Source: Macrotrachela quadricornifera | Lineage: Eukaryota; Rotifera; Eurotatoria; Philodinida; Philodinidae | Length of the DNA stretch: 64,000 bases | Assembly (NCBI GenBank): GCA_022393335.1 | Contig: JAJEKB010020949.1 | Location: 360,832-424,831 of the forward strand | Direction: 5' to 3' | Part shown: one piece after another, positions 11,546 to 23,383 of the stretch | Position numbering within the stretch: the stretch's first letter is position 1 | Layout: each line of letters opens with the position of its first letter | Notes under the pieces: model-generated | Told to the model about the DNA's origin: nothing | Database searches by the model: none | Seen by the model: the letters and a program-made list of their open reading frames with translations, nothing else | Made by a program: the position numbers and the translations under genes

Positions 11546-13949
11546 ATGACACAGATGCAGTCGAATACATCTTGTTCCATGGCTACAATTTCAGAATATA
11601 AATGCCTATTTAATCGTGAACAAATCAATCTGGAATCCTATCAGTTAGTATGGTTAGATACTCATGTTAGTAATTACAAGGAAGATATTCAAGTAACACT
11701 AGAAAGTCTCCGTAAAACTGTCGATTATACAAAATTGTTTGATCATATTGAAGAATGTCGCCAGTTTCTTGAACAAACAAAAGATACTATCACATTTCTA
11801 GTCTGTTCTGCACCATTATGGCCAGTTTTTATTCCAGATATTGATCATCTGAAAAATATATCTTCTATCTATGTTTATTGTCAGAATCAAGAGTATCATC
11901 AACAATGTTTGGACAAAACATCCAAAGTAAGTTCATATGAAACACTTGAAGAAAACATTGAAAATTTTATTTTAGATCAAACAAGTGTACACATCATTGG
12001 AATGCTTATTGAACGATTTGATGGATCATGTTAAAAATTATAAAAGACATGAAGAAAGTTTCGAAATCTTTCGAGAAAACTCTAAAGAAGAAAAAACAAC
12101 CGATCATGGATACCACTTATGGTGGATTGATTTAATAAACGTTCTGATATATTTGCCCTATCCCGACGGTTTTTATTTTCAACTAATCAATTCATTGAAA
12201 TATTATTACATTGGAAATGCAGCTCAAACTCGTCTTTTAGAAGAATTTGCAAATACTTACAAATCAGAAGAAGCAATTCAATGGTACACAAAAGATTCAT
12301 TCATATATCGTGTTATAAATAAAGTTCTTCGTACACGCAACTTTCCCATTCTATTTCTCTTCGGATTTTTCATTCGAGACTTATATCAACAACTGAAAAG
12401 TGAATATGAAAAGTTCAAGCTAAAATATTCTGAAGGTTCTTCCATTCGTGTCTATCGTGGGCAATTGATGTCTCGTAAAGAAATTGAAGAACTTCAACAA
12501 TGCAATACTTATATAATAAACAATAGTTTCTTTTCAACTACTCAGGATCGTAATGTCGCAATAGTTTTCCTCAATTCTATGGTTCAACCAAATGATGAAT
12601 TACAAAATGTTCTATTCGAAATCGAAATTGAATTTTATGGACATGCTATTTTTTTCACAGAATCGACGATGAGTGATGAAGAAAAACGACGAAGGACTTT
12701 TCCTTTTGCCGATATTTCCCATTTCAGTCAGTTTTCTAATGAAGCAGAGATTTTGTTCATGATCGGAACGAAATTTAATATAACTGAAAAGAAATTTCGA
12801 TATGATGAACATGAGAAACTGTGGTTAGTGAAATTAGAACTGGACGATGATGAATTAATGAAGGATGGGAAAGATCTACCAAGTATAAATAAGCGACGAA
12901 CTTTAAAAAATTGTGTTAATACATTCACAAATGATAGTTTTCGATTTAGTATATCCATTGATGATATAAACATTATTTTTGATCAACTATTCAGAATATT
13001 TCCCGAGGAAAAATGGATTTCAGCAGTGAAATTCTATTGCCAAGCAGAATATGAACGTTTGAAGAGTAACGACGATTCTATATTAGCACAGTATGATCAA
13101 GCATTACAAATTTGGTGTAAAGATTTAATAGATAAACACTTAAATGCTTACATGGATATCGGGCAAATTTATGAGAAATATGGCAATTATAAAACACGGG
13201 ATAGCAAAGATTATAATATTGCCCAAAGATACTACGATTTAGCTATTACTTTCTACCAATTGGCAGTGGAACAAGCCTTGACAGATTACGAAACAGCTTC
13301 TATCTACCATCGATTAAGTTCTGTCTACAGCTCAAAAATGAAAATTAGTAACGATTCAGAAGAAAAAGTAAATAATTGTCTAATGGCTATTAAACACAGA
13401 GATCTCTCAATTCAAAGTATGCTAAAAAATTATCCACTGAATGGAATGCAAACTGGTTACAACATTCAAAAATTAATCAACTTGACTGAAGAGTTATTGA
13501 AATGTAAACGAGGTCTTCAACAGATTGATATAGATTCTCATTTTGTTCTGAGTATACTCAACAATATTCTCGATACATTTATTAAAAATGATCAGCAATA
13601 TCTTCTTCACGCTCAACCCACATTAATAAGACATGAATATACATTAAGATATTTTACACGAAAATCAACGGATGATGACTATATTCTCAATCAGAAGAAA
13701 GAAAAAATTGCTGATAGTTACATTACAGTAGCAAATCTCTATCGGAACTTAGAGAAATATGAATTAGCTTATGAAAATTTCCTCTTAGCAAAGGAACTCT
13801 ATCAAGAAATCAAGAACGAAGAGAAAACAGAAGCTATTCAACAAAAAATTCAAAACCTTCCAGCACTTATCCCCAGGCGATTCATTAATAATGTAATTAG
13901 TTATATGAAGGACAAAAAGAAAACGACACAAAGAAGCCGTTCTTCTTAA
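11546..13949 (+). CDS. ADP-ribosyltransferase (R-S-ExE type) with C-terminal TPR-like repeats
   Basis: Two frames (up to 12034, and 11985-13949) join if a 49-nt GT-AG intron at 11927-11975 is removed (donor GTAAGT, acceptor TTTTATTTTAG). The product is then 784 residues. The N-terminal region has the LVWLD motif and an alpha/beta module (YVYCQN) also seen in the paralogue at 55622-57742. The catalytic domain shows an Arg in VYRGQLM (about 12450), Ser-Thr-Thr in FFSTTQDR (about 12530) and Glu-x-Glu in NEAEILF (codons 12741-12749), the R-S-ExE triad of NAD-dependent arginine-type mono-ADP-ribosyltransferases. The remaining ~330 residues are helical, TPR-like. Oddity: the proposed intron sequence, read through, aligns with coding sequence of the paralogue, so a frameshifted allele is an alternative. 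ART/TPR genes are numerous in bdelloids; the substrate is unknown. Confidence 0.78.
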
Positions 13950-14758
13950 GCATAGAATCTGTCTGACGAACCGATGGAATCATAAACAATCCTTTGAATA
14001 TAAGTAACGAAACCAAAATGATTCAAGAACATGATATTTCGAAGTTGTTTTCTTTTCTATTCTTTTTTGATATGTCATGACGAAGATAAGTCAGAGTTGT
14101 AACCGATCCGGTCCGACCGTATCGAATCGGCGCCGGATTGGACCAATTGAGATGATTAGATCGGCTGGTCTTCACCGGTTTACACATATGTTCTAATCTA
14201 AAAATTTAATCCTATTTTCTCCCCAGAGTTCAGGCAAAAACTGAATTTTAAAACATTTATCAACAGTAAATTCAGATGCAATTGTAAAAATAATCGTGGT
14301 TTTCTTAAGACTTATCAGTTTTACTTTCCTCAATTTATTTAAATATTTTTAATTTTTTAACTGAGCTTCATTTTATTACATGAACAACACAATCATAACA
14401 GTGTCACTTGACTAGCTTTTTCTATAAAACGTACGTAAAAAAATTCAAGATTTATACTTAAACAATCATATATTGGGTAGAACTACCCTCTTTTTCGAGA
14501 GACAAATAGCTTATATTCATCGGTTAATAACTGTACAGATACTAATCCACTATAGCACGATATAATGCTTAGACACACGTGTTTAGGATTATGGATAAAA
14601 TTTTCGCCTTATAAGTCTTATCTTTTGCTGTTGTCCATCATTACTCGATGAGAAATCTCGCATAGATTATTGTAAAACAGAGACACTATGTAACAGTTAT
14701 CCTCTAAGAAATTTATTCGTTTAGTGACAACAATATACAAAAAATAAAAGAAAAAACT
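13950..14758. other. Convergent intergenic region
   Basis: Lies between the 3' ends of the ADP-ribosyltransferase gene and the SDR gene. It contains one isolated transposon-end-like sequence (14092 onward, annotated separately); otherwise AT-rich with nothing recognised. Confidence 0.5.
14092..14185. mobile_element. Solitary hAT-type terminus
   Basis: CAGAGTTGTAACCGATCCGG followed by CCGGATTGG and CACCGGTTT motifs closely resembles the left end of the hAT at 60471 (CAGAGTTGGAACCAGTCCGG and its CCGG-rich subterminal repeats). No matching inverted end or target duplication was found nearby, so this is probably a truncated copy or a short relic. Confidence 0.55.
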
Positions 14759-15514
14759 TTAGATTTGTCCAGCACCACCATCAACAAAAAGTTCGATACC
14801 GGTAATATAACTGCTATCATCCGAAGCAAGAAAAACAGCAGCTTTGGCGATTTCATCAGGTCTACCTAGTCGACCGATGACTGATCCAGCGATTAAAGCG
14901 GCATTAATTTGTTTTTCTTCTTCTTCAGAAGTGATAGTATTTTTTAATACCGATGTTTGAGTTGGACCTGGACTTAACGTATTGACTCGAATTTTACGAT
15001 CTTTCAGATCCACAGTCCAACAACGAGCAAAAGAACGAATAGCCGCCTTTGTCGCACAGTAGACGCTGGTATCTGGAACTCCTTTAATAGAAAGTAGTGA
15101 TGCATTTAAAATGATTGATCCACCATCTACCAATATGGGTAATGCTTTTTGAACAGTGAATAATACTCCTTTGACATTGATATTAAATAGATGATCGAAA
15201 TGATCTTCGTTGATGGAATCCAATGGTGCACGATCGAAGATTCCTGCATTTGCAAAAAGAATATCTAAATGATCTTTCTCTTCTTTGATTACAGTATACA
15301 ACTTATCAAGATCAGCCATATTCGACACATCAGCTTGAACTGCAGTAACTCTCTGTCCACCTAGCTTTTTCACTGCTTCAGTAAGGACGTCTTTTCGTCG
15401 ACCGGTAATAAAAACATGAGCTGCACCTTCAGTCAGAAATTGTTGAGCAGTAGCGAAACCAATTCCATCTGAACCACCAGTTATCAAAGCAATTTTTCCA
15501 TCGAGTTTACCCAT
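14759..15514 (-). CDS. Short-chain dehydrogenase/reductase (classical SDR)
   Basis: Complete intronless frame of 251 codons, the usual length of classical SDRs. Visible: cofactor-binding TGGSDGIG at residues 12-19, the NAG motif at 89-91, the active-site set Asn113, Ser139, Tyr152 and Lys156 (YCATK), and the C-terminal SDDSSYITG...DGG segment typical of FabG/glucose-dehydrogenase-like enzymes. ITGRR after strand 2 fits NADP(H) preference, as known for SDRs with basic residues there. It would be soluble and reduce a carbonyl or oxidise an alcohol; the substrate cannot be told. Lack of introns and the bacterial flavour suggest acquisition from bacteria, but SDRs are universal and a tree is needed. 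ATG at 15514 is preceded by an A/T-rich leader. Confidence 0.9.
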   Translation of the reverse strand: MGKLDGKIALITGGSDGIGFATAQQFLTEGAAHVFITGRRKDVLTEAVKKLGGQRVTAVQADVSNMADLDKLYTVIKEEKDHLDILFANAGIFDRAPLDSINEDHFDHLFNINVKGVLFTVQKALPILVDGGSIILNASLLSIKGVPDTSVYCATKAAIRSFARCWTVDLKDRKIRVNTLSPGPTQTSVLKNTITSEEEEKQINAALIAGSVIGRLGRPDEIAKAAVFLASDDSSYITGIELFVDGGAGQI

Positions 15515-17460
15515 TTTTTTTTTGCTGTTTTGTCTCTGTGATGATTGTTAGTTACTAATATTAATTGTATGACTTTTTCTTCTCCTAGTACACAGTTTTA
15601 TACCTAAATGAACGTTATTCTCATGATGACGTTGTATTTTTTTTTCGTTCTCTAAGGATGTGTCCTCTCATGCTGACTCGACGTTTTCTCTTTCTTTATT
15701 GACTTACATTGACGGTCGATTTTTTCTTTCTGTTTGAGGTATTTCTCATTATTTAACAAAAAGCCTATTTTGTGTAACTGAACTTTTCGAACAACAAAAA
15801 TTCGACTGCAATTCAATGATGATTTTTTATCTTTCGAATATTCACGTACACATCGATTATGTTCAGACAAATACCGTAAAACACAACCTCACATGAGCCT
15901 TGAAATTATATTTCAAACTGTAGAATTGTCCCTAAGTGAGCGGTCATTACATTCGTCTTTTTCAAAATGACGGAGGAGGAAAAAAAAACACGTGTGTCTT
16001 CGAATTGGTATATACCGTTCTTTTATGTTAGTAACACAACGGCAAAAGACAAATTGAGTCATTTATTGAGATGATAGATAATTTTTCTATCATTTAATTT
16101 AACATATACACTGCTTTCCAACTGAAAAGGAAACTTTTGTTAGTTTTCTTAGCGGTAATGTGAACGTTAACTCTTTCACCGCGATTCAATTGCCACAGAA
16201 AATCACATTTCTAAATACGTTTCATTAGAAAAAAAATACTACAAGATGCAGCGTGAGATGCTCTACAATCTACATGTAAAACCTATTTCAATTGTGTACC
16301 TTTTGTTTTTCAAGAAAACACAAAATTGTGTGTGACCAATTTGTGAGGTCGATTCGAGAAGATAATATTTTGTGTCGTGGTTTTTAGTCAATTGGAATAA
16401 GCTTTATAATGTAGATGGTAGAGCACTTCACGCTGCATCCTGTGGTATATTTTAATTTTCCTGACGAAGTCATATTAGGTGATAAAAAGTTGAAATCAAG
16501 AAAACGAAATTTCACATTCGTGTAGGAAAAAATGATCACTTCGTAACCTCAAAAACTAGTCTCATACAGAGTTTTATTTTCTATGAAAATAAAAATTATA
16601 CAATTAAAATTAGCCTTATTACGGAAATTGTAAAATTTTTCACACTGCATCTTATGGTATATCCTATTTTTTTAATAAAACGCATTTACAGATTAAGATA
16701 TAAAATGCAACATACAAAGCTCTACAATCAAAAAAGAGAAAATTCTATGCGATCAGTTTTCGTTGCGTTGAAAAAATCATTTTTTTCATACAAAAGTAAG
16801 ATTATTGACAACTATATGTTTGATTCTAACAATAACAGATGAAAGTCTTGGTAAAATCTGATTGTTTTGGTCAAAGATACATGCATACATTTTTCGAATG
16901 TAAGACTCTTTCTTCCAACAGAAAGGATTTAAAATAGAGCAAATATTGACGTCAGATTTGTATTCCGTGAAATTTTAAATATATCTACAACTCCTTTTTT
17001 TTTTAAAAAGAAAATAAATAAAATTAATTTAGATATTTACACTTGATTATTTAAAGCGTTATAGAATTGATAACTTCAACATTCTTCGCTTCTTCTTAAA
17101 AAGAAACAAACAAACATTTTTTTTTAAAGAATTTACTATTTTAAAGAGTCACAAAAAGATTTCCACATTCCCATAAGAATCTGTTTCAATCAAGAAAATG
17201 AGTGTTGAAAACTATCATCCATATCACAATAATAATTTTGCTTTTACTAGAATAGTATATCATCAGTATCAATATCAACATTTTTTTCTCTTGAATGTAT
17301 ATTTATGCGATTTCATTCAAAAAAACAAACAAACAAATGATAAACTGTATTAAAAAGATAATCAGAGTTATATCAATCAAACATCTAAAGTGATTAATGG
17401 TATAATAAAAGAAAAAAAAAAAAAATCAACTTTATTTATTTCACGTAATGTCAACACATA
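15515..17460. other. AT-rich intergenic DNA with MITE fragments
   Basis: No gene recognised. It contains the complete MITE at 16239-16445 and a further single terminus-like sequence around 16625-16660 (inverted, CACACTGCATCTTATGGTA). Short open frames at 15652-15870 (-) and 16654-16842 (+) look like chance frames. Confidence 0.5.
16239..16445. mobile_element. Short TA-flanked MITE (GATGCAGCGTGA family)
   Basis: 207 bp bounded by TA at 16237-16238 and 16446-16447. Left end CTACAAGATGCAGCGTGAGA and right end (reverse strand) CCACAGGATGCAGCGTGAAG are inverted repeats that continue for about 40 bp (TGCTCTACAATCTACAT). TA duplication and size fit a Tc1/mariner-type MITE. Related termini occur inside the 5-kb element (about 3950-4380, and 4140) and at 16655. 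Confidence 0.75.
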
Positions 17461-20400
17461 CTACCAAATACTACATTTTCTTCCACGACTATTTCCTTGA
17501 CCTGGTGTACAGTTAAACACTCGATCAAATTCAGCAAAATTAGATAATGGACCATGAACTCTGACAACAAACAAATATATATAGTATTGCTTTTATCAAA
17601 GAAGAAAATAAAAATGATTATAAGTACCTAAATTCTGGAATAGAATGAACATCTGTAAGAACTCTATTCAAAGCATAAGCATCAGTAAATTTTGCACACC
17701 ATCCATGTGCATATCCAATAAAGAACATTTGTTCTTGAGAATATTTATCTAAACCTGGTAATCTTTTATCAACATTTGGATTTTGTTTTAACCAATGTTG
17801 ATAAGCCTACGATTAAAATAAATTTTGTAAATACTTTCAATAAATTAATATAATTAACTTACAAAGAATGAACTTTTAACTCCTCCATTATCAGCAATAT
17901 TTTCAGACTGTGTTTGAAGACCGTCTAACTAAAATATATCAAAAGATACTTTTTATATAAGTAAGAGAAACTAACATTCTTATGGATTTGATGCACTGTA
18001 TAATTACTGTATTGATCAATAATACATTGTTTTCGTTCAGAAAATTCTTGCATTGTGGCATTTGTCCACCAAGGAATTTTATTTCCATCTTTATCATATT
18101 GACGACCATCATTATCAAATGCATGTGTTAACTCGTGACCGATAATCATGCCTATGCCTAAATCAAAAACAGTATTTAATCAATGAAAATCAAATGATTA
18201 CATACCAGCATAGTTCAGATACCTAAAAAAACAAATATGACAATAATTATTTGAAGATTTGAAAGAAAATAAATATATATACTTTGGTGCATCTTTATGA
18301 AAATATGGCATTTGTAGAATACCAGCTGGAAAGGCTAAAAAAAACAAAAAAAAATTTTTGAATAATTAAATGAAAAATAAAATATTACAAATAGTATTTG
18401 TTGATGGTTCATAAAAAGCATTGACTACAGTTGGTGGTAAATCAGCCCAAGCACGATGATCTATAAATTCACGAAGTCTTTGAAAATCTTCTTGAGCTTT
18501 TATTTGTTGCATTTGAAGAACATTATGAATATATGATTTATCAAAAATATACTATACAAATGTGAGTCAAATTTGTAATGATAAATAATATTCTTACCTT
18601 AGCATACATTTTTTCCAATTGTGTTATATTATCACTTGCTAAATAGTCCGGATAACCAACATTCTCATAAATAGATTTAGCCTATATATAACACATGATG
18701 AAATGATCTTGTTTTTTTTTAACAGGAGAGAAATAGCTCATTTCGTGATTCTGTATGATTTCGACTACTGGATTTATTAGGAGCTTTCACTACTATTCTA
18801 AGGGCAAAACTTGGCGTTGTTCGAACCATATCGAAAACGAACCTCTATAAATCCCATGAACAGCGCGGACAACGCTATGTTTTCTTCTTACAATAGTGAA
18901 GAGTTCACTATCATAAGGATCAGCGCTGCACGAGGCACGGGGCGCCCCACGGGTCCTCGTGATTTTTCACAGGGCGGGGCGAGTGAGCGATAAAAAAACC
19001 ACTTGTAAATAGAGTTGTGTTCGTTTTTTTCGAAATCTCAACATATACGTCCCTCTCAACTTGTGTAAACACCAAGCGAGTGGTGTATTTGCTTAAAGAA
19101 GGTGATATCTCAGCAACTATGATGACTAAATTAATTTTGACATCATAAAAAAGCAATATTACCAAAATTTATAAAGTCATATAATGTCATTACGGGGTGG
19201 AACAAGGCACGAGGGTAAGTTAACACGGGGCGGGTGGGGGTGTAAAAAACTGTGCCCTGTGCAGCTCTGATAAGGACAAAACATGATGTTGTTCGAGCCA
19301 ATCATGAGTTTTGCAGGGATCGTCTTTCATATAATCCGAATAACATCATGTTTTCTTCTTTCCAAATTTAGGTTCCACCGCTGAAATCTAGAAAAACAGC
19401 TGAAATAGAAGAATGAATTCGAGTGATTCCAAATGATTCTGTTATCCATAATCAGCTATTTCCTCTTTGTTTTTTAATAAATTCTTTTACTTTGTCAATA
19501 GCTTTAGATTTTGTAGTATCATCCATCCATGTAACATTTTGAAGCATTATATTGATTGAATTTCGAATATTTTTCATAATATCTTTTGATTGATTACGAG
19601 CATTTTTATCAAAATATTTTTCAATATAAAGTTTGGAAACAGCAAAACCCATATTATCATTAACATAATTAGCACATATTGTTGCACGTGTGCGTATAGT
19701 ATTAATGTTAGAAAATATTCGATCAAATTCTTCACGAATACTTCGAATTCGTTTTGTCATACTATTTGCACGATTCATTATAAAACGCCAAATTAAATAA
19801 TTTTGAACAATACGTGGTGAAGCTTCTTCAAGAATCAAAGCAACATTTATTAGATAAGCAACTTCTTCAATAGTTACAATATCTGTATCGTGTAAAATTA
19901 CATTTCCAAAAAGATATAATTGACGAAGATAATTAGTAAAATCAAACTATATAGAATTATATGAATTAAAAAATCAATTAAATAATAAATTTACATTAGA
20001 TTTCAATGATTTAGAAATATTATTAATAGTTGTTCGAATAGTTTCATTATTTCGATTGTATTGGTCAAAATAACTCCAATAATACTAAATGAAAATAATA
20101 TTATAAAATATCGAAAACAAAAATAAAAATACAACTAAAGAGAAATTACTTGAGATATTTTTTTTTCAAATAAATATGTGGAAACCACATCAGATGAAAT
20201 TGCTGATGTGTCATTTGTTAATGCTGAAGCTAGATCACTCATAAATTGACGATAAGCAATAGTAATCATAGTTTCATCGTTATAATATTCACGTTGTTCT
20301 AAACCAAGGCTACCTTGTCCAAGCTAAAATATTTTATTTTTAGAGAAAAGTTTCAAAAAACTGCTATTTCCTACTTCAATTTGATAAACCGATGAATTTT

Positions 20401-21578
20401 CTTGATTAATTACTGTATCTACACTATATATAATATTATTATCGTATTTACGTAATTTGAGTAAAAGATCGAATAAATTAAAATTTGAAGAATTCCATGA
20501 AGTACCTTGTAAAATAGGCCATCCACCAAATTCTGTATTGATAATTGAAAGTATTGGTTCAATACCATCAATTTCAATATTTTCTTCATTTATACATGAT
20601 TCATATAAATTACGAGCATTAATAATGGATTTTGGTTCAGAACTTTCGTCTAAATATGGTGTTGATAAAAGATCTTAATAAAAAAAAGAAAGAATAGAGA
20701 TCAATGAGAACATTTCTATTCATACCTATTATATCTAATTCTAATTGTGTCTCCAAAAGACTGAATAAGTTTTGAACACCGGCTAAAATAGATTTTACAA
20801 ACTTATCTTTATTATTATAACGATAAAAACTTACAGTCTTGAGGTATTCGAGCGTTTTTCAACCATGTTCCACAAGCAAAATGATAAAAATCTTCGCATG
20901 GTTCGACTGTTTCATCTATACTTTTGAGTAAATAATTAGCTTCAAAATAAATAATTATTTTCTTATGATTTTCTGATGAAATAATATTATAAATTACCTG
21001 CTTCGATACAGTACGGAGTCAAACATAAATCTTGATCGACTAAAATAGCTGAATTAGCAGTTCTGATTTTAAAACGAGAACAATACCTTTTGGTGTTGTC
21101 GTCGTTGATGTTGATGTTATTGTTGATGTTGATGCTGTCGTCGATGTTGATGTTGATATTGTCGTTGATGTTGATGTTGATGTTGTCGTTGATGTTGATG
21201 TTGATGTTGTCGTTGATATTGATGTTGTTGTTGATGTTGATGTTGATGTTGTTGTTGATGTTGATGTTGACGTTGTCGTTGATGATGATGTTGTTGTTGA
21301 TGATGATGTTGGTATTTCTATTGTTGTTATTTTCTTGGTTTTTTCGAACCCATAAAGAATAGCGAGTGCAATCGTGGTAATGACAAAAATTACCACAAGA
21401 ACACCTAGCAGTCTTGGAACTGTATTGGAACAAGTTTCAGATTTAGATGGCTTGCTAAAAAATATATATAATGTGCACTACTCTTTGAAATATTGATCTT
21501 GAACTTCTCGTTTTCACATGGGAACTATGGTACAAACCTGATTATTTCTACTGTTCCCTTACTGAAGCGGCTCGTCAT
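17461..21578 (-). CDS. M13 family zinc metallopeptidase (neprilysin/ECE-like), type II membrane protein
   Basis: Seventeen exons can be traced, most introns 47-90 nt: 21578-21538, 21454-21087, 21039-20998, 20939-20835, 20782-20726, about 20673-20372, 20323-20152, 20085-19995, 19947-19491, 18681-18599 and seven small ones down to the stop at 17461. A short cytoplasmic tail ([13 protein letters not shown]) precedes one membrane helix ([19 protein letters not shown]), a Thr/Ser-rich stalk, then the M13 ectodomain with [22 protein letters not shown], zinc site HELTH (exon about 18156-17976), third ligand in ENIADNGG (about 17890), substrate-binding RVHGPLSN and the terminal Cys motif RKCSIW. All catalytic motifs are intact, so it is probably active on extracellular peptides. 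The 809-bp intron 18682-19490 carries transposon insertions but its splice sites keep phase 0. Confidence 0.92.
18682..19490 (-). other. Inflated intron of the M13 peptidase gene
   Basis: The donor GTAAAAG follows codon Lys of ...KSKAIDK and the acceptor TATATATAG precedes [14 protein letters not shown], giving an uninterrupted M13 consensus. The intron is about ten times longer than its neighbours. It holds the MITE at 18921-19269 and, around it, two direct copies of an ~85-bp sequence (about 18800-18890 and 19273-19360, both ending ATGTTTTCTTCTT). Outer near-inverted sequences GAGAAATAGCT (18727) and AGCTATTTCCTC (19454) hint at a second, older insertion. Confidence 0.8.
18921..19269. mobile_element. 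hAT-type MITE in an intron
   Basis: 349 bp. Ends are CAGCGCTGCACGAGGCAC (left) and, on the reverse strand, CAGAGCTGCACAGGGCAC (right), an imperfect inverted repeat. It is flanked by ATAAGGAT (18913-18920) and ATAAGGAC (19270-19277), an 8-bp duplication with one difference. G-rich subterminal stretches (GGGGCG, GGGGCGGGTGGGGG) contrast with the AT-rich intron. No coding capacity. Confidence 0.78.
21095..21315. repeat. GTTGATGTT triplet microsatellite encoding the Thr/Ser stalk
   Basis: About 220 bp of (GTTGAT/GTTGTC)GTTGATGTT repeats. Read on the minus strand in the M13 frame it encodes an uninterrupted Thr/Ser-rich linker between the membrane helix and the catalytic ectodomain. Such stalks are commonly O-glycosylated (known for membrane ectoenzymes; inferred here). 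The other frames through it are artefacts. Confidence 0.85.
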
Positions 21579-22975
21579 ATTGGCAATTCAAGTCAGTTTG
21601 TATTTTCGTAATGTATTTGACAAATTTCAATTAGAGAAGTAAAGAATAGAAGTCAGGCTCATGGCAAATAATGAGTAGATAAAGTTTTAACAACAAACAT
21701 CTTTCTTCAATGTGTAAGTGTAGATACGAAAAAATCTCATGTTTGCTTATTTGTGATGATAAGATATGAGAAGGAAGAAAGAATAAACACAATCATCATG
21801 GTTTTTTTCAAATGAAACAGAAATAAGCACTCAGGTCGAAGAGTATGGATCGGTTTTGGTCGAAATACAACGAAATCGCCAAAACTTAGAAACTATGTTC
21901 TGGACTAGAACTCGTCGAAGTTTTTCGCTCAATTTTCTGTCATATCCGACGGAAAAATGTGCGTATTAACCTGCCTTTTGTAGCCGCATCAAGGGGAAAA
22001 AGCGCGACTCCAGCGGTACTCCAAAATAAAATCGGAGTACTGATGAAGTATCATTGGAGTACGTGTTCCTGGCGTCACGCTTTTTCCTTCTCAAGTCACA
22101 TAGTATTAATAAATTCTAGTAGGCGAATCGACGATTTTTGTCGAAAGTAGAAATTATGTTGTCAAGGTTTTATGAGTATAATATGTTTAATCGTTATTGA
22201 GATGCGCTTTTCACCGTTAGAAAGAGGTTAGATGAGTACCTATATAGCTGAAAGTTAAAATGCTGTATAGAAGTTGTTTACGAGCTTTTTTAGACACTAC
22301 TGACTAACTCATGTGATTAGATAGATTTATAAATACAGTTTAGTCAAATTGTAGCGTAACATGCATCTCTATAAACGTTTAAATTTTCGGTCATTTTTGA
22401 ATTTTTTCTGAGATACAAAAAAATATAAATCTTTTTGAGTGTACCGACGATCAATTTTAAAAAACTTGCACTTTGGATCTTTCAAGTACATAGACAGTAT
22501 AATCTACCGATTATCGTAGCGTTATTAATTCGATGATTGGGCATTCTTGGTTGTTTCAGAGCATCTCACATATACTATTTATGATAATCCCAACTAATCT
22601 ATTCAGGGTGTCTAGCGATGATTTTGCACATCTTTTTGTAACCACGTTACTACTGTTATTTGTTATAACAATTGTATGTGATTCAAAACAGTTCTTTTTT
22701 CGCTATATAATCAAGTTATTCTTTACTACGTATTTTAATTCTGTCCGAATTATATTAATTCTTTCAGATTCTAGGCAACCTTTCATCTTCGATAGATAAA
22801 GCACTTGACGCCTCTATCTATATAATTTCATATTCATTTATTGTTTATCGTAGATGGCATCTTCGTGCCAAGATTATTTACTATGCAAGTGATTTATACA
22901 TCCTCGAGCCTAGTAATGCAGGTATAGGCAAAGGTTAGATGCAACATATCTCGGAATATATTACTACACATACAG
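21579..22975. other. Intergenic DNA upstream of the M13 gene
   Basis: No gene recognised. At about 21988-22100 there is a ~110-bp inverted pair (CAAGGGGAAAAAGCGCGAC and, inverted, GAGAAGGAAAAAGCGTGAC) whose ends match the terminus of the 5-kb element at 140, but I see no target duplication. The frame at 22533-22799 has no family resemblance. Confidence 0.5.
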
Positions 22976-23114
22976 CCATGGACAAAAGTCTTGCAACATA
23001 TCAAAAACTATCAAAACAAAGGCTGTTCGCTTTGAAGCTTCTACCATAATAAGAATTCAGTAAGCCTAGAGCGAAGGCAAAATCACAAGACTTGTCCATT
23101 TGCCATGGCTGAGC
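22975..23114. mobile_element. Tiny Tc1/mariner-like inverted-repeat element
   Basis: CAGCCATGGACAAAAGTCTT at the left returns inverted on the right as CAGCCATGGCAAATGGACAAGTCTTG (with a small insertion). The left side is preceded by TA. The ends resemble the CAG-CATGG-CAAAAGT type termini common among Tc1/mariner elements. About 140 bp, non-coding. Confidence 0.55.
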
Positions 23115-23383
23115 TATAAGGCCAACACGAAGAATTTTTTCTTATCATGTTATCTCACGTTAGGAAAAAGATAGAATGTAGTTCGACCTACCGTTGGAAA
23201 GCCTGCATTTTCCTGTTTCAGCGGTAAAAGTTTCATTAAAAGTGGATGTATCTTCATTAAGTCATGAACTAGCCTCTGACAATCTATGGAATTGGTATAT
23301 CGCAACCACACTAGAGATTGACTCAAACATCGGGCTAGACTACACTTTTAGACTTAAAAATTTTACTATAGACTATTTACCGA

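Noticed and set aside
12612..12973. Minus-strand frames inside the ADP-ribosyltransferase gene
   Set aside because: Shadow frames of the plus-strand coding sequence.
11985..13949. Independent gene starting at 11985
   Set aside because: Its first codon here is GTG within sequence continuous with the upstream N-terminal module; the paralogue shows both parts belong to one protein.
18727..19465. Second, outer transposon in the M13 intron bounded by GAGAAATAGCT and AGCTATTTCCTC
   Set aside because: The inverted match is short and imperfect and no target duplication is visible; left as a hint only.
21090..21362. Leu/Met-rich plus-strand frame
   Set aside because: Antisense reading of the GTTGAT microsatellite that encodes the Thr/Ser stalk on the minus strand.
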